64,000 nucleotides of DNA from Effrenium voratum (Eukaryota; Sar; Dinophyceae; Suessiales; Symbiodiniaceae). The translations under genes were made by a program, and so were the position numbers. The stretch spans positions 128,493-192,492 of the forward strand of contig CAUJNA010000586.1 of the NCBI GenBank assembly GCA_963377175.1, written 5' to 3'. The notes under the pieces are model-generated. The model did not search any database. It saw only the letters and a program-made list of their open reading frames with translations, and had not been told where the DNA came from. The number at the start of each line of letters is the position of its first letter. Position 1 is the first letter of the stretch. Shown piece after piece: positions 1 through 12,600 of this stretch.

Positions 1-395
1 ACAGATGCCGGAAAGTCACTGCAAACAAAGCTCCTTTAATCATAGAAATCAGTGTTTGTTTGCTGCGCATGGGAAGTTCGACAGAGTTTTAATCACCCAC
101 CAAACAGTTTGTTTGGTAACATGTCCTGCCGGATTCTGCCAGTTCCTTGGATTGCGACAGAGCGGATCCCTGGCTTCGAATGGAATGCAAGCTACCCTAG
201 ATTTATATACGAACCAGATATCTGGGTGCGAGCCTTTTTTAGGATACCCCCAAAAATGGTGGCGTTCCTGGTGGTTTCCCTTTAAGACCACAAGAAAGGG
301 GTACCCTCAAAAATGGGGAAGGAGGGAAGCTTCCCCTAGAACTACATCCGCCGCTCGTGTGTTTTTTTGTTAGCGTCAGGTCACGGTACCCCCGG

Positions 396-490
396 TTGTT
401 TTGCTCAACAAATAGATGGCGATTCCTGGTGTACCTGGTGGATTAATCACCTACCAGGGCCATCTATTTCCCCCTAAAAGGACACCTATG
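396..490. mobile_element. 8-bp-TSD inverted-repeat element, copy 1 (left end eroded)
   Basis: The internal hairpin AATAGATGGCGATTCCTGG...CCAGGGCCATCTATT and the right terminus AAAAGGACACCTATG are present. The left terminus is not recognisable. Confidence 0.7.
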
Positions 491-620
491 CCCGTTGAGG
501 TCTTCTGAACACCGGCACATGATGAGTAGCTTTTAGTTTTTTGTTTTTTCTCCGCAAAAGGGCGGTGTCCCGCTTCGAAGTGAGGATCCTCTGGAACTGC
601 CTTCCTGGTTCCGTCGGAAG

Positions 621-699
621 GCACCCCACCTCCAGCCAGGCGGCGGTGGTCAAGGAGCAGCAGCGCATCGAGGAGGCGGTGAAGCGGACGGATCTCAAC
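621..699 (+). CDS. Gene 1 exon A: end of the cytosolic loop
   Basis: This piece encodes SSQAAVVKEQQRIEEAVKR in the only frame with strong GC3. It fits the 'TF.s..A' part of the family's cytosolic loop just before TM3. The acceptor is taken as GGAAG|G and the donor as AAC|GTCTGC. The 5' boundary is the least certain of the set, since CCAG|GCGG is also possible. Confidence 0.55.
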
Positions 700-3600
700 G
701 TCTGCGGATGCTCAGGCCGGAGCTTGGCAGGAGGGATCCCTTGGAAAATGTCTGGCATGTACCATGTTTTTGTTTTTGCATTTTTGGGCTTGCTGGGCCA
801 TGACAAAGTAATATGCACCTAGAGTCTCCTTCTGACCCTTTAAACATGATTGGTCGTTACCCTCAAGAAATGAGGCCATGGACCTATGTTGAAAGGGTCA
901 TGGAGACTCCAGGTAGCATGTATCATGGTGGTTGTTGGGAAACATCTTACATTTTTGCTTATATTGTGGTTTAGTGGTTGAAATCCCCCTTAACTGCTAA
1001 AATTTAGATGTTTGCTCCCCTTCCAACGGCAGCCAAGGTATATTGTAAATTAGCCTGGAACCTCAGAATACTGCGTAAGCTGCCTTGTGAGGATGTATGT
1101 AGTAAATTCGTCTGGACCCTCAAACTGCCCTTTAAATTGGTTTCATCGCAACCCACAATTATGGTTGGTGGACTCCCCTTTGTTAAGAGTAGTTTGAGGG
1201 CTTTAATCTCTTGGATGTATGTTGTAAATTAGCCTGGATCCTCAAACTACGACGTAAATACTACTTGTCGCGACCAAACATTATGATTGGTGGTTTCACC
1301 TTTTTGAGAGTAGTTTGAGGTTCAAGCGTCTTGGCTTCTGTTTTCCGTTTGGCTTCCCCGTGAGTAGTTTGAGGGTGCTCGGAGAGACCTGCATGATGTG
1401 ATGCTCGCGCATTGGGCTCTGAAAGCCTTTTATAAGAAACATCAAACACCTTGTACAAACCATATGTTCTCAACAAAAGGTAAACCGTTTACAAACAACT
1501 CTTGAATTAGGCGTTAAAACGGTTTGTATAGAAGCCATGTCTTACACCAGACATGGGCATGGCTGCAAGCCACACCGAGCCTTGCATCGCTTCAAGGGTG
1601 CGAGTTTCAACTTGCCAACCTCCGGTACGTGCCCTGACATTGCAGGGTTGTTGCCGGGGTCCGCCTATATGTCAGGGAAACCAACTAGCAGGGATACAGG
1701 GGGAAGCAGGCGTACGGGATTCCCCCTATGGGAAATGGCGCCAAGGGAATCCCCACATATCCCTGCTCTCTCCGTATTCCCCCTTGTCCAAGATATGCTC
1801 AGCATGGATCGCTGAATTGAGATGTAGTGTGCGCTCCATGGTGCCTCACACTTCTGCGCGTTGAAGACCTAGAGGGGAAGTTTGACCACAGTGAATACTG
1901 GCAGAGTGGCAACAGAAGGCAACAGAAACTCGCACAGGGCAGCTGGCGCCAATTCATCGGAGTTTGTTTTGATTCAGACGACACATGGGTGTTGGTCAAA
2001 ATCAAAGCACCAGGGGACCGCAGGCTTTGGCTCATGTGTCCACTTATCAGGGCAAGCCATTTCTCAGTTGTCCAAAGCCGACCTTTTGACCTTTTGGTTT
2101 TCCCATTTTGGTCCACAGCCACATCCTCCTTAAGAGTTATCAAAGTGCAAGGGTCATCAGGAGCAGCGGCATGACTCATGTAGTCGTTGGGGTGTCGACT
2201 TGAAGATTCCCTGGGGCGTGCCTCGCCGGGTTAGCCAGGGGTAGTCTTTGCTTGGCGGTGGCTTACCTGGTTGGGAGCTCACCAAAATGGTCCAGAACAA
2301 GAGAAACAAAAAAACTGGACGGGAACATCTGCGATTTGTTTTCAGGGAACCCTTTTCGTGCTTTTGCATGGAAACCACAAGGAAACAAAATAACCTTTTG
2401 GGGGTCCCCGAAACAAGACGCATCCGTTTGCAAGTAGGCAAGCTGTTTTTTTTTTTGTGGCTTCTGAGGGCCCTTCTAGCCCAGATGTGCAACAGGAGAG
2501 CAGGTCAGGGCTTGCCGGCAAGGGCCCTTGGTCTCCATTGGCAAGCTCTCCTTGCTTTCGGTGGATGCAAACTCATTTTTTGGGGAAAATCATGTCGTAG
2601 GAAGCAAGATAAGCAAGAAGTCCGGACATTTTCTGATCAACCCACGAGGTGAGGAATGAACTCAGTACTTTGTGGAATGACAGAGCGGGGGGCGGAGGGT
2701 AAGACGAGCTGACTTTTGTGCTTACTGATGTTTGGTTTCTGGATTGTATACAGTCATTTGCCCAGATCTTGGCCTAGCTTCATGGCGACTGAAGCACCTT
2801 CAAATGCATTGGCGCGCTGAGCGGCAGCTTTGCATTCATCACACCCCTGACTTCTTAAGGGACTGCATACCTTCTGAGCCTTTTCGAGCTTCATCACACC
2901 CCTGACTTGTTAAGGGACTGCATACCTTGCGAGCCTTTTCGAGCGGCAAACCGCTCGGACTTTTTTCGTTTGATTCGCCGGAGTGGGACTTGATCCGAAC
3001 GTGGCCAGGCTTCGTGACCTTCAACTCCCGCAGGATGTGCCGCTTGGAAATTCAGCGTTGCGCAGGCCAAGCAAAGCTGATCCTCCCAACGTTGCCAAAG
3101 AGGCATTGGAGTTTCTCCAGATGGTGAACCCCGTTTCTGTTGGGTAATCACAAATTGTAGTTGTCGTTTCAATCTTTATCAATATGAGGGTTTCTGGCTT
3201 TTCTCGGCTTGAGCGGATCATTCACGCAAGTTCAGCCGAGCCAAACATCAGAGAGCCTGTCCCCGGCGCTTGAAACTCCCCGTTGATTCGGGCTTCATGT
3301 TGACCGCGGATTTTCATCAACGTTGTGAGGTTATCCGGAGTTCCTGTGAAAATGAGTCCCTCTTATGTGAGAAACCTGGTAAACAAGTATGTGGGAGGGG
3401 GGGGCAAAGCTTATATGCTTTGTGACCATGGAACCAAAAGTCACATTATTTCCACAAGGACCCTCAAACTACCCTCAACAAAGGGAAACCACCAACCATG
3501 TTTTTAGGGTTGCAGGCTTTTTTGTTGGACGGTGTCTTCCATGTATTTGCTGAAGACCTTTTTTTACCTGTTGGTTTTAAAGAGAATCGATTTCACTACT

Positions 3601-6600
3601 GGACATATTATTGCAGGGGGGTTCTGGAGGTGTTCGAGTCATTAGCAGGTGGCTGTGGGCTTACGATGTGTTGTGTTCACCTGTTGGTTTTAAAGGGGAA
3701 TCTAGCATGTTTTCTTATTTTTGCCAGGGGCTGAAACGCAAATGGAGGCGTTGAGGGTGGCAGGTGCTGTGGGCTTACCATGGTTGTTGTTGGGACACAT
3801 TCTGCAGTTTTGCTTGTGGTTTAGTGGTTGAAAGTCCCAGTTACCTGCTAAAGTCTGTCAAAAATGTTGGTCCCCTTCCAATTTTCAACCAATAATATCC
3901 CATTCTAAAGCGTGGTTTGCGCGATGGTACCGGAACATCGATCACCCGCATGTCCCCTACCGTCGACTCAAGGCATGCTGGCCCTGTCCCCCCAGTACCG
4001 CGCCGACGCCACGCAGCTGGTGGTGGCCATGCCGCCGGACCCCGAGGCCGGTTTCGAGCCGCGAACGAGAAGCTTGGCGCTTCGGTGGGTGGGACGCACC
4101 CCTTGGAGGTTCGGAACCAGCGGAGGTCCTCCCGTTGTTTATAGGTTATTTGGTATTCAGTTGCGGGCGTCCATTCGGCTTCTTGGGTTTTTCGTTGTTT
4201 TCGGTTGTTTGAGTGGGGGAGGGGGTCCATTGAAGCCACTAGAAGTAAACTTTTTCCAGATCTGAGGACATCTTTTTTTGAGGGTACCATGGGTACCATT
4301 GTTTCGCTTGTTCAGCGGAAAACAAACCAGCACCTGGGTCCCAACTTGCCTGCTTTGTCAACCATGCAATCCAACCCCAAGTGCAGAACCAAAAAGCAGT
4401 GGCTGCTATGGACCTGGCGGGTCTTTTAAAGCCGACGCTTGGGTCCAACTCCTGCAGGACGTGATCTACAGGGACTTGGCGAAAGACCCCCAGGCGCCGT
4501 GAAATTTCCATTTTGTTGTTTCCATGTTCGCCGCGATGGATTCTGTGCGACTTTGGATTAGGACAATGTTGATCTTTGGATTCGGTTCCAACACCCGCGT
4601 CCTAAACGCAACCGTTGCTCTTTTTTTGGGGGGGGGAGGGGGGAGAGTTGGGACGTGGGAAGAAGCAGTTGGGACCCGGGTGCTAGTTGAGTGTCTCACT
4701 TGCCCAAAGCAGATGACCCTTTGGTTTCCCCTTTTTGGTGCATATTGTTTAGTCATGGCCCCGAAAGCCCAAAAGGCGATATCACCTTTTGTGTCTGGCT
4801 CCCTAAAGGGGGCAAGTGAGGTGTTCCTTGCTTTCAGGGGTTGAGTGTTACATGCGTTCCATTCTCCTGTCGATATCTTTTGCGTCTGACTTGAGATTGT
4901 CTGAGTACCTTGTGCCTCACGCTTGAGGCGAGGTCACGAGCAAGTGGTGAATATCTTGGGTTTACTCGAAAATATTCATACAGCAACTGGCCAACAATAG
5001 GCATTCCTACACTTGACGTCATTGTTTCACCCAAACTTTGAGCTTCCCAAGCTCCAGCTTTCAGCTTTCCGTGAGCGATCCAACCAAACAAGCACAGGCA
5101 ATGGTCAATTCGAGGCCTTGAATCGAACCTGAAACAACCATTTACCAATGGCGGTTACCCAACCTCAACCACGTCCTACCTGCGCAAGTTGTTGTTTCCT
5201 ACCTGTTTCTCAAGTTGTTTCCTACCTGCGCAGCGCCGCGGCACTGCGAGTCTTTTGTGAAGGCCATCTTGAGGAACAAGGCCATCTTGTGAACACATGT
5301 TGCACACATACACACATGACGAATCTGTAGTAATATACAAATAAATATATATATATATATGTATATATATATATGTACACAAAATCACATGGACCAGCTC
5401 CGCGGTTGCTTTTCTGGATGGCCAAAGCCTGCAATCTTTCGCAGATGTAGCGTATGGGCGTTCCCGATGAATTGGCACTGGATTCGAACCCACCAAGAAA
5501 TGGCGGTTGTCTTCGTGGTTTCCCGCTTTAAATCCCACACAAAAAAAAACCGTGAAAAAGATGGACCCATGGTGGTTTTCCTGTCAGTTTCTTTTTCAGA
5601 AGAGCCCAAGAAGGGGTGCCGCGCAAAAAATGACAGCCACCCAATGAAACCCAATGAAAAGGGCTCCATGTTGCTTGAGTGTCCCATTCGCCTCAACAGG
5701 GTTTCTGAACCGTTTATTTCCCTTTAAAGGGAGCCTTGAAAAGTGGACACCTGTCGTTTCAATTGAAACTACCGGTAAATTGATCAACTGTGCATTTGAG
5801 AAAGTCGAGTGACCCCTAGCAGTAAAACTGAGTAATGGGAACCCCAGATTAATCAACCCCTGTTTATTAATAGGGGGGGGTGCCCCCAGGTTTAGTGGAA
5901 TTATTCAGGTCTGGATGTGATGAGTTTCCCTCCATTGTCGCCTTTTGGATCCTCCAAAGTGGCGATCGTTTCAATGGAGACCACCCGTAAATTGAATTCC
6001 AACTCTTTAATTTTGGGAATTCTAGTTGCAGCCTCTGAAACCAGTAAGTAGGTTATAGCTTTTGTTGTGTGTGTTTAGTAGTTGGGTTTCCAGTCAACCC
6101 ACAAGTCACACTTTTTGCAGGGGATCAGTTTGGACAGGCTATGGGAGTATTTCTGGAGTTGTTTGTCGCCGAAATCCGCGGCCGGATGAGGTGCGTCACT
6201 TTTGGCAGATCTGAAAACGGACTGCCCAGATCACGAGACATGAGCAAAGCTCCATTAGGAAGTTAGTCTCATGTCAAGTCCTCGCTTTTCACCGAATTGT
6301 CTAAATATGGTTACCGCCAGGTTGGGTTGCCTATCTGGCTTCATGAGGCTATACTATCGCACTCCCTGAGCGAGTTGTTTTTTTTTTTTCACTTGTTGAG
6401 GTTGGACCATTTTAACCGGTGGCAAACCAAACTAGGTCCCCCAATAGTGCCCTTTTGCCCTCTGTTGGGGGAGGGTTCCCCTACAAAAAAAACACACGAG
6501 CACCCACTTCTTCTAACCTCTCTTCCGGAGGACCTAGCCAAGGTGCCTTGACTTTTCTTGGCCTCGATGGGACGTCAACAAAAAAGCAAAAGCGCGTCGC

Positions 6601-9600
6601 ATGGCCTAGGTGCAGGCGGGCGGCAACCTGACGGCCGCGGCGCTGCTGCTGCTGATCTTCGTGATTTGGGCTCCCTTGACGCTTGGCTGCTGGGTGGCTC
6701 TCGGCCATCCGGTTCCTCTGTTTTGTTTTTTTTTTTTGCTTTTTTAGCTGTCTTCCTCGGGTTTTTAGTTTTGTCTTGCTGATTAGGGATGGGTGAAGTT
6801 TTTTTTAATTCCCTGGAGCTTTTTGGATCTTCTTGGTTGGATTGGTGCTCGGGTTTCCGAATTTATCCCACGACACGAAAGACTTCTAGCAGCAAATGCG
6901 AGGACCAGGCAGAGGAACCCATGGCTCTCAGCCATCCCCTCAGGCTTTTAGCTTTTTTTTGGCTTTTTAGGGATGAGTGAAGGTTTCCATTTAACCCACT
7001 AAGAGTGAAACTTCTAGCAGGGGATTTGGGGACAGCCTGGGTCAACCCGTCCAAAACAACGTCATAGCCCTCCATGGTTTTTCAGAAGTGACATTCGACC
7101 CATGGGTTCAATTTTTCATGGTTTGAATTCCAGGGTGTCTGAGTTCAACCCAGAGGTCCCATAAGAAATGGGGTTCGAGCCATGGTCATATGAACCCTCC
7201 ATGGTAGGGTCTGAATCCAGACCCACGACCCACCTTTTTGTTTGGGCCGAATCGGTGAAGGTCAAAGCATGCGTTTCAGGGGTTACGGCTTCCGGGCAGC
7301 CAGAAGCATGATGCTTTCCAACCATGCCCGGCACAAGTCTGAACAAGTGCCGGCTGAGAGTTGTTTAAACTCACTGCCTGAGTTCCTGGACTTGAAAGCT
7401 TGCTGGGAAGGCCCTATCTTCGTGGAAAATACGAAGTTCAGACTTCTTTGGGGGTAATCCACACAGGAAGTCCATCTTGGTGGTAAATCAGGGGTTGAGA
7501 CTTCTTGGGGCCAATGCACCCGATCGGAAGTGAGTAAACCATCTACCAACTGGTGCCGAGCTTCCGAATCTCTCAAAACTGACCAAGGTTTTCGGGCGAA
7601 AGCTTTGCTTCTTGTGAGTTCCGTTCAGGGGTTGGAGGGCTCAAATCGGCTGGTGGAAAACCTGTGCAGTGTCCTAAAAGTGTGGATTTGAGGTGAGCGT
7701 AGGACCCGCTTTTGGTGGGCGTTCAAAGGAACACGGCAGCCAGTAACAGGCATGACTAAACCAACATGTCATGTAACTGCGCCATTTGTTGTAACCCAAG
7801 CCTCGGCAACATAGCCGGGCCAAGGTTTGGCTAGTTTCAACGTGGGAATCTGTCCGAAATGGTTGGATACTTTCCTAATGATGTGCACCAATAGCGTGCC
7901 TACTTAAAAGTCACCTGCATGTTGATCCAATCATGGACCTTTAGGGGGGCTATGGACGGGGGAGGAGGATAAGCAAGGATAAGCCCTTTAAAGCTTTATT
8001 CAGGGCTTAAGAAGGGAGTTTCGCCCCCATAGCCCCAGCCCTTGGTCCATCCAAGGATCGCCACATTCCTGGACCGAGTGGAGCCCGTGCTCCTCGGAAC
8101 TCTCAAGAATCAGCCGGAGCTTCAGCAGTTGGTGCAAGGCGCGGATGCGATGCGCTGCGCTCGGCGCTCATTTTCTTGACCCCGGACGGCGCTAAATTGG
8201 TCGCTTTGGGTTCTCCATTGGAGGGTCTGGGGGTCTGCATTGGAGGGGTCATGTCACTTAGGGCCTGTATACATACACTTGGCTGCTATTGGGTTGGATC
8301 TTTACCAGCACCCCCCAATGGCTGGCCAATTGCCGGCACATCGATTTTGGGCAAAACGATGTCACTTTATGTCTAAGTGACTGCAAAAACATTTTGCTAT
8401 CAATTATCACTCATCTGTACTTAGTGCAATTTGTGCAATGATACAAGTGACCTTTCAGGGTCCTTTGGAATGGGGTTGCAGGGGAAAGGGGAGAGCAGCA
8501 AATTTGAGGTTTGGAGGGCAAGTTTGAGGTTGGGAGGGGTTCTTGAGGAGCGTGTCACGGCGTGTCACGGCGTGTCGGGGGGTGGCCAATTGCCGGCACA
8601 TGTACGTTGAACGGTCACTTTTTTGGGATATGAGCGTGTCACCAGCGTGTCGCCCCCCCTCCCCCCCCGCGCGTTGCACGTGCAATGATCATACATGCCA
8701 GCCCAACCCCTCAATTGGATCCCCTCTAGTATCCGGAAGTGACGTTTCAACAAAAGTGACTTTCCACTGCACTTTGATGATGGCAAAAAAAAACATGTGA
8801 CTACAAAACCATTTTTAAGCAAGTGCTGGTCAATTGCCGGCACTTCACCCGGGACGCCAATTACCGGCCATTGGGGGGGCCTGGTAGACTTTATTTTTTT
8901 GGTTGAAATCTATTGGCGTTTTCCACTAAACCCGCAAAAGTTGAACACTTTTTGCTGGGGGGTCGTTGCAGCAACCAAGTGTTCATCGGACTTTCGCCGA
9001 GTTTTTTGATTTTTTTTAGCCCCCCGAAACGGGTTGGCGGAGATGTCCGTTCCTTCCGGGGTCCGCTTACAGTTTTTGGAGCCCACAAAATGAGGCAACC
9101 CGAGGAGATGCGCCAAAAATTAGAGAACCCCTAGTTGGTGGTTTGGCTTGGGAACTTGAAGCCCGGCTTTTGTTTGGGAAATTTGCGGTCAGCCCCTAAA
9201 TCACCAACTCCAGCTGCAAATGGTTTCGGTTTGCGGTGTTCTTCTGGCTTCCTGGAAAAACAAAGGTGCAAAGGGTACCTCAGACGACAACCAGACACGC
9301 GCGGAGGGAATTCAATGGGTCTTTGTGTTACAAAACCAGTCCAACAAGCAGCATAGAAATTCCTCACGCTTTGGCCTTGTCTTCCAAGTCATCCTCTAAG
9401 TGGTAGGTTGAAGCCTGACACGTGAAACAACCATCTACAACTGGTTTCCCAAACCGCATTTTTCCATCAAGAATGTCTATTCATAGGAAACTGCTGTTTG
9501 GGAAACCACCATTGGTAGATGGTTGTAGGTTCCAGTTTCAATCTTTGATCCCCCCCCCCCGCCTCGAAAGTCGGAAAAACAACATACTTGCTGGGATTTT

Positions 9601-12600
9601 GGACATGGGACAAAGCAGGTTCTTGGAGGGGCCGGTTCGCAACAAGTTCTGAGCGAACCTGACCCAAACGTGAGATGTTGATGGATCTCGAGCATGACAT
9701 GGGCCGCCTGATTGGGGCCTCCCTTTCACCCTGGTTCTCACGGAATTCGTGCGCAAAAAAAGTCTTGGGCCGAAGATGCGTTTCCCACCTGAAAACCTGC
9801 TTTGGTGATTTGCGGAGTGTGTGGATACCTACAAATCACCCTGGAAACCCAAAAAGGGGGTCCATTTCCCCAAAGGACTTTCCTCTAGAGAACCCCTTTC
9901 TTGGTTGGTTTTAAAAAGGAAACACAACGGAAGAACATGATTTTTGGGGTCCCCTACAAAATGACACACCTATTTGTCGGCTTGCATGTGAGCCTGTCGG
10001 CGAGTTGTCCTTTGCCTAGGGCACCGAAATCTCACGAAAGGCTTCCAAAATCCAGTACCCCCTTTTTGGTTTTAAAAAGTAAGCCCAAAAGCAACACAAA
10101 ACACAATCTTTGGGTCCCCCGAAAAGGGTCTGCGCAAAAGGAAAAGACACAAAATCTTGGGGTCAGGGTCGGACACTTCCATTTGTTGGCTGCCTTGCAG
10201 CCCGAGTTCGGTCCGGAGGCGTGATGAGCACCGGGGTGTTGAAGGTCTTTATGGGATTTCTGCCCACGGTTCTCATGGCCATCATCAACAACGTCCTCAC
10301 GCTGAAGGCTGGGCTTTTGACAAATTTGAACCCATGTCAATCATGCCAAGTTGGAGCCTGGAGGTGAACCAAGCTTTTGAGGCGCAGACTTCTTCCATGT
10401 TGAAAGGACTTCTTCCATGTTGAAAAGGACATTCTAATATTTCGGAGGTGAACCAAGCTTTTGATGGTTTTTGAACACTTCCGTCTTGCGGGGCTTCCAA
10501 ATGAATCCTGACATGTGGCTGGGCTTGTGAATTCAAATCTAGTCTGGAGGTTAGCCAAGCTTTTGATGCGTTTTGGACTTCCATGTTGAAAAGGGCCTTC
10601 CTTTCGAGCCGTGCTTTTGCACAGGGAACAGCATTTCTTCCCCGCAATGGGGGCCATACACCCATGAATTGCTGGTTGTTTTGCCTGAAACCTTTGGAAC
10701 ACTTGCCGGATGAACAGCAAATTCTGAGGTGTCCAGGGGGTATCCATAGGGCAGGGGAACCCCAAAAATGGGTGGTTTCCTGCTGGTTTCCCCTTCACGG
10801 GGTGCCGAGCCTCAAACGTGACACAAGGATAGACACAAGCCAATGAAGCACATGGCCTAGTTGGGTCTGTCGTTTTGGCTCGAAAGGTCAAAAAACAAAC
10901 ACCCATTTTGTGGTCTCCATGTCTTGGCATTGTCAAAAGACCCCTTGGGTTAACGTTGGGAGGGCCATTGTAGGGATCCATACATAGGTGTCCTTTTTGG
11001 TTGTTGTGCTAGAAAAATAGATGGCCCTGGTTTACCTGGTGGTTTAATCATCTACCAGGGCCATCCATTTCCCCTATAAAAGGACACCTACGGATCCATA
11101 GCCATACAGATTCCTATTGGAGCCATGCCCCAATCGGCCAAGCCAACGGAGCTTTGACCGTGGTGATCGCAGCATGGCCACGCGCCTGTGCCTCAGTTTG
11201 GAGGTTGGCCGCCCCCAAATTGCCGCGGTTTCCTCGCTGAAAAAGCACCAGCCAGGGTGGCCAGACCCGTGTTTCGTCCCACTCTCGCGCCTTTGGTTGG
11301 TGAGCAAACCTTGAACAAGACCAGGGAACCAGTTTGATTGTCCCAGTTTCTCCGTGGCCCTTGCATGTTTGTTGTTGTTGTTTTTTCTGTTTGGTTTCCC
11401 TTGAAACCAACCTGAAAAAGATGGTGCATTGGCGTTGTATGCGTGGTTTGCCTAGGTGAAAAGCACACCCCAGCATCCGGGTCCGATTCAACTTGCCTGC
11501 TTTGGCTTTTTCAAGCATGTCCAAACTCCAACCTCCACCCTCCCTCACCCTCCCCTCCCTCCCCTACCCCCGACTTGCCCGCCTTTGCTTTTTCAACCAT
11601 CCCCCACCCACCCCCTCCCCCCCCACCCTCCCTCACCCTCCCCCCCCTCGGGTAGCATCCAGTTGCTCTGGACCGGGCACTGGCCATGGGCTTTTGGCAT
11701 CGATCGATGGCGCTAGGCGGGTACCTGGGCGCAGCTCAAGCTCCAGGATCGGGATGCGATCAGCTTGAGGGGCAGTCTGGATCACTGGTTTGGGACCTGG
11801 GGATTGACGTGGTTTTGGGGATGTTCGGGATTTTGGAGGTGGAAAAAAACAGGTGGTGGGGTGGGTGGGGTGGGTGGGTATGGGTGGTTGGGGGGGGGGG
11901 TGTTGGGTGGGTGGGTGGGGGTGGGTGGGTGTGGGTGTTGGGGTGGGTGGGCTGGCCCGAGGTTATTTACGTTGGAGGGGGGGTTCCTTTCAACAATCAG
12001 CTACTACAAACGCGTGCCGATTCATTTTTCCATGGAGGTCCACTGGGGGTGCCATACGGTGTTGTTCTTTGCGCCTATTCTGTGGTTTTCTCCAAATGGC
12101 CATGAATTTTAATGGGGAACCCCCTGAAAAGTGGTTGGTGGACATAAATCCCCAGCTAAATGATGTCCACCAAAGGGTTCTTAATTAAAATTCACACCCA
12201 AATTGATATTTTAGGGTGGACTGAATATGAGCAACTCGCTCCCTGAGTTCGAGTCCGAGGACTTGAGCCACTTGGGTCACCATGTTGCCTCTGTTGTAGA
12301 GAGGGTTGTAGCCACGACAAAGAGCATGTTACAACGACAAAGAACATCGTTACACCGACAAGTTTCAGTGAAGACTATTCCGACAAGGTAAGAATGTCAA
12401 TAGAAAGGAATACGAAGGAATGAGAAGGTCAATAGAAAGGAAGAAGAAGGTCAATAGAAAGGAATAAGAACGTCACTAGAAAGGAATAAACAGGAATGAG
12501 AAGGTTAATAGAAAGGAATGAGAAGGTCAATAGAAAGGAATGAGAAGGCCAATAGAAAGCAATAAGACGCCACTAGAAAGGAATAAGAAGGAATGAAAAG

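Larger units (their letters stand above)
700..3995 (+). other. Intron A-B (3.3 kb), repeat-rich
   Basis: No coding signal is recognised here. The intron holds two copies of the 'stalled-hairpin' family (925-1036, 3781-3896), several copies of a TTGTAAATTAGCCTGG motif near 1040-1250, a tandem pair at 2834-2942 and a TTTTAAAGGGAATC family copy at 3498-3760. Confidence 0.6.
4047..6609 (+). other. Intron B-C (2.6 kb)
   Basis: This holds interspersed repeat copies (4331-4445, 6061-6140, 6436-6540) and a TA-rich microsatellite at 5341-5377. Open frames here have no GC3 signal and no recognisable motif. Confidence 0.55.
6681..8055 (+). other. Intron C-D (1.4 kb)
   Basis: This contains a copy of the TTTCCATTTAACCCACTAA family (6945-7040) and two head-to-tail copies of the GAGTTCCTGGACTT family (7365-7535). 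No gene is seen. Confidence 0.5.
8139..10218 (+). other. Intron D-E (2.1 kb)
   Basis: This holds three spaced copies of a GGCCAATTGCCGGCAC motif (8326-8875) and a foldback element (9427-9526). No coding region is recognised. Confidence 0.5.
10308..11716 (+). other. Intron E-E' (1.4 kb)
   Basis: This contains three spaced copies of GGAGGTGAACCAAGCTTTTGA (near 10,362, 10,446 and 10,550), one complete terminal-inverted-repeat element (10,983-11,092) and a C-rich pyrimidine tract shortly upstream of the next acceptor. Confidence 0.6.
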
